NCBI GenBank assembly: GCA_003476475.1
Contig: DMUD01000110.1
Span: 7,846 to 13,634, forward strand
DNA: 5,789 nucleotides
Direction of reading: 5' to 3'
Origin: Cytophagales bacterium
GTDB taxonomy: Bacteria; Bacteroidota; Bacteroidia; Cytophagales; UBA9547
Part shown: piece by piece, positions 1 to 5,789 of the stretch
Layout: every line of letters begins with the position of its first letter
Position numbering within the stretch: the first letter of the stretch is position 1
Program-made: the position numbers and the translations under genes
The notes under the pieces: model-generated
The model's database searches: none
Seen by the model: only the letters and a program-made list of their open reading frames with translations
What the model was told of the DNA's origin: nothing

Positions 1-869
1 GTTTTTATGGCGGGGTTCCATTTAATGAGAATGCCCAATCGTGCATAGTCTTCGTCAGAAAACCACAAATGATGTACAGACACTTCGGTGGTGATGTTTT
101 TTTCTTCCAATGGAATGTCGTTTCTGAACAAATGCGTTTCGGCCTCTGTGCTCAAGTGCAAAATGTGGAGTTTTGCCTTGTATTTGTTGGCCAAATCGAT
201 GGCTTGCTTGGTGGCTTCGTAACACGCCTTTTCACTTCGTATCAACGGGTGGCATTCGGCTGGCACCGCTTCGCCATATTTTTCCCGAAACAGGTTTTCA
301 TTTTCCTCCACTATTTGTTCTTTTTCGGAGTGGATGGCGATAATCGATTTGCAGTTGGCAAATAGTTTTTCAAGTGTTTGTGGATTATCGGCCAGCAAGT
401 TGCCTTTTTTGGTGAAATACAGCCCGTCGTCCGACACAGCAAGAAATTTGGAAGTATCCAGTTTGAGTACTTCGTCCAAATTGTCGCCATTTACACCCAT
501 AAAGAAACCGAAATTGGCTAATGATTTTTCGGATGCCAAACGGTATTTTTCTTCCAAAATATCAACTGAAAGCACATTGGGGACAGTATTTGGCATGTCG
601 ATAAAAGAGGTGACTCCGCCCGCAACGGCCGCTTTACTTTCCGAATAAAGGTCGCCTTTGTGCGTTAGTCCAGGTTCGCGAAAATGTACCTGTCCATCAA
701 TAATGCCGGGCAAAACATATTTTCCGATGCCGTCAATAATCTTGGCATCATTAGGGCTTTCAATGTGGCCTATTTTGGCAATTAGTCCATTTTCAATCAG
801 TATATCGGCTTTTATTACAGAACCCTCATTTACAATTCCGATGTTTTTGAGCAAAGTTTTTTTAGTCAA
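1..869 (-). CDS. pyrC: Dihydroorotase, N-terminal part (cut by window edge)
   Basis: This amidohydrolase-superfamily enzyme interconverts N-carbamoyl-aspartate and dihydroorotate, the third step of pyrimidine synthesis, in the cytoplasm. 289 codons are visible; the C-terminus, including the expected DxAPH-type metal/catalytic segment, lies beyond base 1. Visible motifs are PGIIDGQVHFREPG (res 54-67, metal-site loop and substrate Arg64), GGVTSFIDMPNT (84-95), IAIHSE (His180), ECHPLIRSEKACY (205-217, typical dihydroorotase), LHILHLST (His238) and VHHLWF (265-270). The start is TTG at 869: the next in-frame stop upstream is at 930-932, no ATG exists nearby, and residues TKKTLLKNIGIVNEG fit the usual N-terminus of the family. 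The first His of the HxH pair is Gln60, which I recall as normal for Bacteroidota members. Unusually, the loop that normally carries the carbamylated Lys (family form IKVFMGSSTGNML) reads AVSDDGLYFTKKGNLL (144-159). An allantoinase or non-catalytic paralogue is less likely given the HPLIRS and VHHLWF signatures. Confidence 0.93.
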   Translation of the reverse strand, partial: MTKKTLLKNIGIVNEGSVIKADILIENGLIAKIGHIESPNDAKIIDGIGKYVLPGIIDGQVHFREPGLTHKGDLYSESKAAVAGGVTSFIDMPNTVPNVLSVDILEEKYRLASEKSLANFGFFMGVNGDNLDEVLKLDTSKFLAVSDDGLYFTKKGNLLADNPQTLEKLFANCKSIIAIHSEKEQIVEENENLFREKYGEAVPAECHPLIRSEKACYEATKQAIDLANKYKAKLHILHLSTEAETHLFRNDIPLEEKNITTEVSVHHLWFSDEDYARLGILIKWNPAIK

Positions 870-921
870 TTTGTGTGGTTTTAAAATGTGTGAATTGAGA
901 CAATACCTCCTGAAATAGGAG
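862..921 (-). promoter_or_regulatory. pyrC leader: small hairpin with AGGAGG and a 13-codon leader frame
   Basis: Read on the minus strand, CTCCT (921-917), a 5-base loop (916-912) and AGGAG (911-907) form a perfect 5-bp stem that would pair up an AGGAGG Shine-Dalgarno-like stretch (911-906). That stretch is 36 bases from the chosen pyrC TTG, too far to serve it. A TTG at 903-901 opens a 13-codon frame (LSQFTHFKTTQID) that stops at 864-862, overlapping the pyrC start. The 2-base spacing from AGGAGG to this TTG is too short for normal initiation, so a leader peptide or translational coupling is only a possibility. The sequence is as stated; any function is inferred. Confidence 0.2.
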
Positions 922-956
922 TTTAATTTTTATGTATCGAAGGTGTTTTTAAATTG

Positions 957-986
957 CAAATACTACTTATAAAAAATAAGGGTCAA
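957..986 (-). promoter_or_regulatory. Candidate Bacteroidota-type promoter for pyrC
   Basis: On the minus strand, TTG (986-984) is followed after 18 bases by TAGTATTTG (965-957). This resembles the Bacteroidota sigma-ABfr pattern TTG ... TAnnTTTG, but with one extra base between TA and TTTG. It lies about 90 bases upstream of the pyrC TTG start and points the right way. It is a weak match in AT-rich DNA where chance matches are frequent. Confidence 0.22.
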
Positions 987-1120
987 ATTTATTGAAAAGA
1001 TGCTTGGTGTAGTGAAAAAGAAGCCCATAAATCAACTTTTTCTGAAAATGTCGTTGGGTCAATTGCTGATATCCAAAGCCAATAGTTCTTAATTGCTGCG
1101 TTATTCTCGCAAATTTTGTC

Positions 1121-1170
1121 CGAAAAAATATCTCAAAACGAAATATTTTCGTAAAATCGAAAAAAATACT
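1121..1170. repeat. CGAAA dyad and direct repeats upstream of fadA (possible operator)
   Basis: An odd-centred perfect dyad CGAAA-TAT-TTTCG lies at 1139-1151, ending 22 bases before the fadA ATG. It is flanked by two similar direct copies, CGAAAAAATATCT (1121-1133) and CGAAAAAAATACT (1158-1170), so CGAAA recurs at 18- and 19-base spacing, close to two helical turns. The first copy can also pair with ATATTTTCG (1143-1151). The placement would suit a regulator site or a leader structure, but A-rich leaders are normal in this phylum and the repeats may be coincidental. Confidence 0.3.
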
Positions 1171-1173
1171 CTT

Positions 1174-2349
1174 ATGGATGTGTATGTAGTGGCAGGGTTT
1201 CGTTCTGCAGTGGGCAAAGCGCCACGTGGTGTTTTTCGTTTTACTCGTCCAGACGATTTGGCTGTACAAGTTGTGAAGCATTTGGTTGAATCTGTTCCCA
1301 ATTTGGAACGTGAATTGATAGATGATGTAATAGTAGGCAACGCAATGCCAGAGGCAGAACAAGGCATGAATGTTGGGCGTTTTATATCGTTGATTGGTTT
1401 GGATACTTATAAGGTGCCTGGCATGACGGTAAACCGTTATTGTTCTTCGGGTTTGGAAACTATAGCCATTGCTAATGCCAAAATTCGTGCCGGATATGCA
1501 GATTGTATCATAGCAGGTGGTGTTGAAACCATGAGTTACATTCCTTTCGGAGGATGGCGCATAGCACCAAGCGCTGATTTGGCTAAGGCACATGCCGATT
1601 ACTATTGGGGTATGGGCCTTACGGCCGAAGCAGTGGCAGCCGAATACAAAGTGATCAGAGAAGATCAAGATATTTTTTCATATCATTCGCATATGAAGGC
1701 AGTGAAAGCCATACAAAACGGATTGTTTAAAGACGACATTGTGCCTTTAAAAGTGGTGGAAACCTATTTGGATGACCATGAAAAAAAGAAAACAAGAGAG
1801 CACTTTATTGATACCGATGAGGGGCCAAGAGCCGAAACAAGTTTGGAGGCATTGGCCAAATTGAAACCGGTTTTTCAGGACAAAGGAACGGTAACCGCAG
1901 GTAATTCAAGCCAAACATCGGATGGTGCGGCCTTTGTACTTTTAATGTCCGAGAAAAGAGTAAAAGAACTGAATCTGAAACCAATAGCTCGAATGCTTTC
2001 GTATGCTGTGGCCGGGGTCGAGCCTAGAATTATGGGCATTGGGCCTGTGGCAGCCATTCCCAAAGCATTGAAAATGGCCAATTTGAAACAAGACGACCTA
2101 GACCTCATAGAACTGAACGAGGCTTTTGCCGCTCAATCTTTGGCCGTAGTAAGGGAACTGGGTTTGAACCCTGATATAATAAATGTAAACGGGGGTGCAA
2201 TCGCATTGGGGCATCCACTTGGTTGTACTGGAGCAAAACTTTCCGTGCAGCTGTTCAACGAACTAAAACGCAGAAATCAAAAATACGGTATGGTCACTAT
2301 GTGTGTTGGCACTGGCCAAGGAGCTGCTGGCATCTTTGAAATATTGTAA
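1174..2349 (+). CDS. fadA: Acetyl-CoA C-acyltransferase (3-ketoacyl-CoA thiolase), complete
   Basis: This thiolase transfers an acyl group between 3-ketoacyl-CoA and CoA, releasing acetyl-CoA in the last step of fatty-acid beta-oxidation; it is cytoplasmic and usually a dimer or tetramer. It has 391 residues, normal for the family. The nucleophile is Cys90 in NRYCSSG, followed by GGVETMS (115-121), the CoA/dimer region GNSSQTSDGAA (243-253), NEAF (315-318), GHPLG with His347, and the second catalytic cysteine Cys377 in CVGTGQG. All catalytic residues are present. The ATG at 1174 gives the canonical MDVYVVAGFRSAVGKAPRG start; a longer frame back to TTG 1093 adds 27 Lys/Tyr-rich residues foreign to the family and is rejected. 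No Shine-Dalgarno is visible; the leader is A-rich. The sequence resembles Bacteroidota FadA, but here no fadB or acyl-CoA dehydrogenase gene is adjacent. A biosynthetic acetoacetyl-CoA thiolase role is possible, since specificity cannot be read from sequence alone. Confidence 0.95.
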   Translation: MDVYVVAGFRSAVGKAPRGVFRFTRPDDLAVQVVKHLVESVPNLERELIDDVIVGNAMPEAEQGMNVGRFISLIGLDTYKVPGMTVNRYCSSGLETIAIANAKIRAGYADCIIAGGVETMSYIPFGGWRIAPSADLAKAHADYYWGMGLTAEAVAAEYKVIREDQDIFSYHSHMKAVKAIQNGLFKDDIVPLKVVETYLDDHEKKKTREHFIDTDEGPRAETSLEALAKLKPVFQDKGTVTAGNSSQTSDGAAFVLLMSEKRVKELNLKPIARMLSYAVAGVEPRIMGIGPVAAIPKALKMANLKQDDLDLIELNEAFAAQSLAVVRELGLNPDIINVNGGAIALGHPLGCTGAKLSVQLFNELKRRNQKYGMVTMCVGTGQGAAGIFEIL

Positions 2350-2433
2350 AGTGCCAAGACTATTACTATTGAGAATAAAGTAAAAGCGTATTATTTTTTC
2401 ATAATTTAAGTTTATTTTTAACAAAAACTTAGT
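2350..2433. other. AT-rich gap between fadA and the sensor kinase
   Basis: These 84 bases follow the fadA TAA. They contain no GC-rich stem followed by a T run, so there is no clear intrinsic terminator for fadA. The only structure seen is the inverted repeat at 2407-2431. No ATG is present on the plus strand anywhere in the gap. Whether fadA and the kinase are co-transcribed cannot be decided from this. Confidence 0.6.
2407..2431 (+). repeat. Perfect 7-bp inverted repeat just before the kinase start
   Basis: TAAGTTT (2407-2413) pairs exactly with AAACTTA (2425-2431) across an 11-base, A/T-rich loop, ending two bases before the GTG start at 2434. All but one pair are A-T, so an RNA hairpin would be weak. 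It could be a weak terminator, an operator, or chance in AT-rich DNA. Confidence 0.25.
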
Positions 2434-5400
2434 GTGATTTTATTTTCATTTAAATCTCGTATTTTTTTTTGTTGTTTCCTTTTGGGTTTATTTACCAGGG
2501 TTATTGGCCAGGGTAAAATAGAGTTTGAGCACCTGAATCGCAATCAGGGATTGCCCACCAATACCATAACGGCCATCGTTCAAGACAAATACGGTATGTT
2601 GTGGCTTGGTACGCAAAATGGTTTGGTGCGTTTCGATGGCTATGATTACAAGCTGTATGTACAAGACCCAAAAGACAGTAATTCTATTCAAAACAACTTC
2701 ATAGATTATCTTGGGCTTGCCAATGACGGAGATTTGTTGATTGGCCATAAGGGCTACGGTTTTAGTATATATTATATTGAAACTGGTGTTTTTCAGCATT
2801 TTAGGCATGATCCTCGCAATCCCAATTCTTTGCGCAATGACCAAGTTATAGCCATGTATTCCGATCCAAAAGGGATAATTTGGATAGGCACAAACATGGG
2901 GCTGGAAAGGTTTGATCCCAAAAGCGGTCGTTTCGACCATTACGACATCAAAGAGGCTCACATTTCTCGTAAAGCTGCCGTTTCTTCCATTGTGCAAGAA
3001 CCCGACGGAAAATTGCTAATGTATGTTTCAGGCAATAAAATAGTTCGATTTGACCCCAGAAATCGTACCTATAGATTTTTGCCCATCACCTCCGCGCTGA
3101 ATATTCACATCAGGATAAATCGTGGCGGTGTGCTTTATTTAGATAGGAAGAGCTATTTGTGGATTGGAACTGAATTTGAAGGTTTAATAAGATACCACGA
3201 AAAGACTGGCGAGATTGTAAGGTACAATACCAAGAACAGCTTGCTGAAAAGCAACGTCATCATGCAAATTATTGAGGACAGCTTTGGCACGGTGTGGGTG
3301 GCTACCGATGGTGGTGGACTCATGGAGTTTGACTCGAAAGTCAACAAACCAATTATTCACCAATTCGACCCTAAAGACCCCTCTTCGCTAAGCAGTAATG
3401 CTGTGTATTCGATATGCGAAACAAGAGAGGGGCATTTGTGGGTAGCAGCTTTTTCTGCAGGTCTCAATATTTTCAAGAAAAACAAAAAGCGATTTGAATT
3501 GTACAATGATAAAGGGTTGGAGGGCAAGTCGCTCAACAACAAGTCTGTTCTTTCTTTTGCCGATGCCGGTAATGGACAAATATGGGTGGGAACCGATGGG
3601 GGAGGCTTGAATTTGTTCGACCCACAAAAAAAAACTTTTATCTACTATACAAAGGAAAATTCTTCTATTTGTTCGAATGTCATCAAGACCTTGCTCAACG
3701 ATAACGAGGATAATCTTTGGATTGGCACTTATGCAAGTGGCTTATGCGTGGCCAATTTCAAAAAGAAATATTTTAAACATTTCCTTCCAACCGATTTTTC
3801 CAATGGAAAGAGCATCTCACGTTTCAATGTTTGGGCGCTTTCTAAGGCCAAAAACGGGAATTTGTGGATTGGCGAGCTAGACGGAGGGCTCGATTACTAC
3901 AATTTCGAGAATCACAAATTCAAAAATTATTATCACATCTTCCCAGGCCTAAAAAAGTTGGTTGCACCTAATTTTGTGTCGGTTTTTGCCGACAACGATG
4001 ACAATTTGTGGGTTGGTACCCAAACACAGGGAGCATACAAAATAAGTAACAAGGGAAACAAAACCACTCCTTTCAACCATCGTCCTAACGACCCCAAAAG
4101 CATCGTTTCGGATTATATTCAAGTAATTACCCAAGATACAGAAGGACGAATATGGATAGGAACCAAACAAGGAGGGCTCTCTATGTTGCCCAATTCTAAT
4201 GCAGAAAAGTTTGTGAATTTTTCCGCAAAAAATGGCTTGCCGGGCAATACTGTTTTTAGTGTCATTGAGGACCACAAAAAAGATATATGGATTGCGACTG
4301 ACAATGGATTATGCAAATATGCACCCAAAACTGGGGTTTTTAGGACATTTGATGAGAGCGACGGGTTGCAGTCTCTTGAATTTAAAACTGGGGCGGTTTA
4401 CAAAGAAGCCAGCGGCCATATTTGTTTTGGTGGCCCCGAAGGATTCAATCGTTTTCATCCCGACAGTATTGGGTACAATGTGCATGCTCCTGAAGTGTAC
4501 ATTTCTAGCATAAAGCTTTTCAATAAGCCAATTGAGCCCAAACAATCTTACAATAACAAAGTATATTTTACCAAACCAGTTCATTTGCTCGATACGCTAT
4601 CTCTCAGTTATTCTGATTATGTGCTTTCCATCGATTTCACTGGGATAGACTACACCAGTCCCGATAAAAACAAGTTTGCCTACATGTTAGAAGGATTTGA
4701 AAAAGATTGGAACGAAGTGGACGCCAACAGGCGCAGCGCCAATTATACCAATTTGGCACCAGGCCAGTATGTGTTTCGAGTAAAAGCGGCAAATAACGAT
4801 GGTTTGTGGAATGAAAAAGGGCGAACCCTCATTATTATAATCTCTCCTCCATGGTGGCAAACTTGGTGGTTTAGAATTTTGGCTACAATCGCCATCTTAT
4901 CAGCATTGGTTATATTTTATTATTGGCGCGTGCGTCAGATAAGTGCGAGGAACATTTTTCTTGAACGGGCTGTTCAGGAACGCACTGCCGAACTAAGAGA
5001 GGCCAATGAACGTCTTGTAAATAGCAACGAGGAAATAAGGATATCGAACGAGCAATTGGAAAAACAGAACTTCGAGATTCTGAAAATGAATGAAAAGATT
5101 TTGTTTCAAAAAAAGGAAATTGTGCAGCAAAAAGAGGAATTGGAGGTCAAAAATAATCAGTTGAATCAAATTAATGCGACTAAAGACAAATTGATTTCCA
5201 TAATTGGACATGATTTACGCAATCCAGTTTCGGCGCTTACCTCACTTACCGAAATGTTGCAAACGATGTATAAATCTTTGTCGGAGAAAGACATAGCTCA
5301 AATTGTGGGGCATATTCAATCGTCTTCTACCTCGCTCAAGCTATTGGTAAATAACTTGTTGGATTGGGCTTTGGTGCAAAACAAGCATGTAGAGCCTCAG

Positions 5401-5789
5401 TTGAAAAAAGTACAGGTGTGGAAGGAAGTCGAAGAGTGTTTCAAGTTGCTCAAATTACATGCCGACGGCAAGGGCATTATGTTTAATAATCTTTGCAACG
5501 AAGCTGATTTTGTGCAAGCCGATAAAAATATGTTGCAGACAGTATTTCGAAATTTGGTTGGAAACGCCGTGAAATTCACACCCAAGGGTGGCAGTATTTC
5601 CATTTCTTCCGAGCGTACCGAAAAAGGGGAGCTACTCGTCACCATTACTGACACTGGCGTGGGCATGACCCAAGAGAAAATAGATCAACTGCATAAAAAC
5701 CAACTCATTGGTACTACTGCCGGTACATCCAACGAAAAAGGAACAGGTTTAGGTTTGGTTATTGTGAGGGAGTTTATAGAAGCCAACCA
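2434..5789 (+). CDS. Two-component-regulator propeller sensor histidine kinase (3' end outside window)
   Basis: This membrane sensor kinase has a large periplasmic ligand-binding region of the hybrid two-component (HTCS) type; 1118 codons are visible. Order: signal peptide (res 1-28, KSR then IFFCCFLLGLF, likely cleaved near VIGQG); 14 W-[IVL]-G-T-like blade motifs (55-677, Reg_prop), consistent with two seven-bladed propellers; Y_Y_Y domain (about 733-805, YMLEGFEKDW and LAPGQYVFRVKAAN); PPWWQTWWF and a transmembrane helix (about 813-831); long coiled coil (about 838-918); HisKA with phospho-acceptor His926 in GHDLRNP; HATPase_c with N box (NLVGNAVKFT, Asn1044), G1 box DTGVGM (1073-1078) and G2 box GTGLGL (1103-1108). 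The GTG at 2434 is chosen because no ATG occurs between the fadA stop and blade 1 and it yields a good signal peptide; TTG 2482 would remove its charged end. Asp927 and Asn930 suit both kinase and phosphatase activity. The frame is intact. Ligand and response regulator are unknown; whether receiver and AraC domains follow is not visible. Confidence 0.95.
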   Translation, partial: MILFSFKSRIFFCCFLLGLFTRVIGQGKIEFEHLNRNQGLPTNTITAIVQDKYGMLWLGTQNGLVRFDGYDYKLYVQDPKDSNSIQNNFIDYLGLANDGDLLIGHKGYGFSIYYIETGVFQHFRHDPRNPNSLRNDQVIAMYSDPKGIIWIGTNMGLERFDPKSGRFDHYDIKEAHISRKAAVSSIVQEPDGKLLMYVSGNKIVRFDPRNRTYRFLPITSALNIHIRINRGGVLYLDRKSYLWIGTEFEGLIRYHEKTGEIVRYNTKNSLLKSNVIMQIIEDSFGTVWVATDGGGLMEFDSKVNKPIIHQFDPKDPSSLSSNAVYSICETREGHLWVAAFSAGLNIFKKNKKRFELYNDKGLEGKSLNNKSVLSFADAGNGQIWVGTDGGGLNLFDPQKKTFIYYTKENSSICSNVIKTLLNDNEDNLWIGTYASGLCVANFKKKYFKHFLPTDFSNGKSISRFNVWALSKAKNGNLWIGELDGGLDYYNFENHKFKNYYHIFPGLKKLVAPNFVSVFADNDDNLWVGTQTQGAYKISNKGNKTTPFNHRPNDPKSIVSDYIQVITQDTEGRIWIGTKQGGLSMLPNSNAEKFVNFSAKNGLPGNTVFSVIEDHKKDIWIATDNGLCKYAPKTGVFRTFDESDGLQSLEFKTGAVYKEASGHICFGGPEGFNRFHPDSIGYNVHAPEVYISSIKLFNKPIEPKQSYNNKVYFTKPVHLLDTLSLSYSDYVLSIDFTGIDYTSPDKNKFAYMLEGFEKDWNEVDANRRSANYTNLAPGQYVFRVKAANNDGLWNEKGRTLIIIISPPWWQTWWFRILATIAILSALVIFYYWRVRQISARNIFLERAVQERTAELREANERLVNSNEEIRISNEQLEKQNFEILKMNEKILFQKKEIVQQKEELEVKNNQLNQINATKDKLISIIGHDLRNPVSALTSLTEMLQTMYKSLSEKDIAQIVGHIQSSSTSLKLLVNNLLDWALVQNKHVEPQLKKVQVWKEVEECFKLLKLHADGKGIMFNNLCNEADFVQADKNMLQTVFRNLVGNAVKFTPKGGSISISSERTEKGELLVTITDTGVGMTQEKIDQLHKNQLIGTTAGTSNEKGTGLGLVIVREFIEAN
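2596..4464 (+). repeat. Fourteen degenerate beta-propeller blade repeats within the sensor kinase
   Basis: Blade motifs start near residues 55, 100, 148, 193, 241, 286, 334, 382, 427, 476, 524, 572, 617 and 662, a spacing of about 45-49 residues. The strong form is [LIV]-W-[IVL]-G-T-x-x-x-G-L-x-x-[FY], for example LWIGTEFEGLIRY (242-254) and IWIGTKQGGLSML (573-585). Blades 2 (DLLIGHKGYG), 4 (KLLMYVSGNK) and 14 (HICFGGPEGF) lack the Trp. Most are preceded by a D-x-x-G-x or similar turn and a SN-V/I helix-like segment. Fourteen copies match the two stacked seven-bladed propellers known from HTCS sensors such as those of Bacteroides. Confidence 0.88.

Larger units (their letters stand above)
870..1173. 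other. Divergent intergenic region between pyrC and fadA
   Basis: This stretch of 304 bases carries the 5' leaders of both divergent genes. It holds the pyrC leader hairpin, the candidate pyrC promoter, and the CGAAA repeat cluster near fadA. I see no convincing TAnnTTTG promoter for fadA, no tRNA or other structured RNA, and no recognisable protein. The only short frame with an ATG (1000-1092, 30 codons) has no recognisable content. Confidence 0.7.

Noticed and set aside
69..918. Three plus-strand open frames (69-365, 334-648, 658-918)
   Set aside because: All are antisense to the dihydroorotase frame, which runs unbroken with family motifs from 869 to 1.
1000..1092. 30-codon plus-strand frame beginning MLGVVKKKPINQLF
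   Set aside because: It has an ATG, but no recognisable similarity, no ribosome binding site and a position inside a divergent regulatory region; too short to support without conservation data.
1093..1173. N-terminal extension of the thiolase from TTG 1093
   Set aside because: The 27 extra residues are basic and low-complexity and do not belong to the thiolase fold; the ATG at 1174 gives the standard family start.
967..1668. A 233-codon minus-strand open frame across the intergenic region and the fadA 5' half
   Set aside because: It is antisense to the thiolase catalytic region, rich in His, Phe, Tyr and Cys with no recognisable domain, as expected of a shadow frame.
2407..2414. TAAGTTTA as a -7 promoter element (TAnnTTTG-like) for the kinase
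   Set aside because: The only nearby upstream TTG (2369-2371) is about 35 bases away, too far for a -33 element, and the last base does not match.
2488..2997. 169-codon minus-strand open frame opposite the kinase 5' region
   Set aside because: The plus-strand frame here encodes a signal peptide and clear propeller blades; the reverse frame has no domain features.
4993..5211. 72-codon minus-strand frame in the coiled-coil region
   Set aside because: It is the Phe/Leu-rich reverse of a Glu/Lys/Asn-rich coiled coil, a common artefact.

Overview
The window is AT-rich bacterial DNA that reads as Bacteroidota (Cytophagia or Flavobacteriia-like). Three things point there: a dihydroorotase with the DGQVHFREPG and VHHLWF signatures of that phylum, a FadA-type thiolase closely resembling Bacteroidota members, and a large sensor kinase with two-component-regulator propeller repeats, a Y_Y_Y domain and one membrane span. 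The genes also lack convincing Shine-Dalgarno sites at their starts and have A/T-rich leaders, as is common in that phylum. Genus-level placement is not possible from the sequence alone.

Layout. Bases 1-869 (minus strand) hold the N-terminal 289 codons of a dihydroorotase (pyrC, pyrimidine synthesis), cut by the left window edge. Bases 870-1173 are a divergent intergenic region with a weak candidate pyrC promoter, a small hairpin in the pyrC leader, and a cluster of CGAAA dyad/direct repeats just upstream of the next gene. Bases 1174-2349 (plus) are a complete 391-residue thiolase (fadA-like, beta-oxidation). Bases 2350-2433 are a short, very AT-rich gap with an inverted repeat. Bases 2434-5789 (plus) are the first 1118 codons of a membrane sensor histidine kinase: signal peptide, 14 propeller-blade motifs (consistent with two seven-bladed propellers), Y_Y_Y domain, transmembrane helix, long coiled coil, HisKA and most of HATPase_c. 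It runs off the right edge, so any receiver or AraC-type output domain cannot be seen.

The three genes have no obvious shared pathway. pyrC and fadA are divergent housekeeping/catabolic genes. The sensor kinase is probably its own transcription unit, and its ligand and target genes are not visible here. No mobile element, CRISPR array, tRNA, rRNA or clearly new system was found. The most notable points are a dihydroorotase whose usual carbamylated-lysine loop is replaced by an SDDG loop, and a sensor kinase whose HTCS-type sensor half is joined through a long coiled coil to a GHDLRNP-type kinase core.
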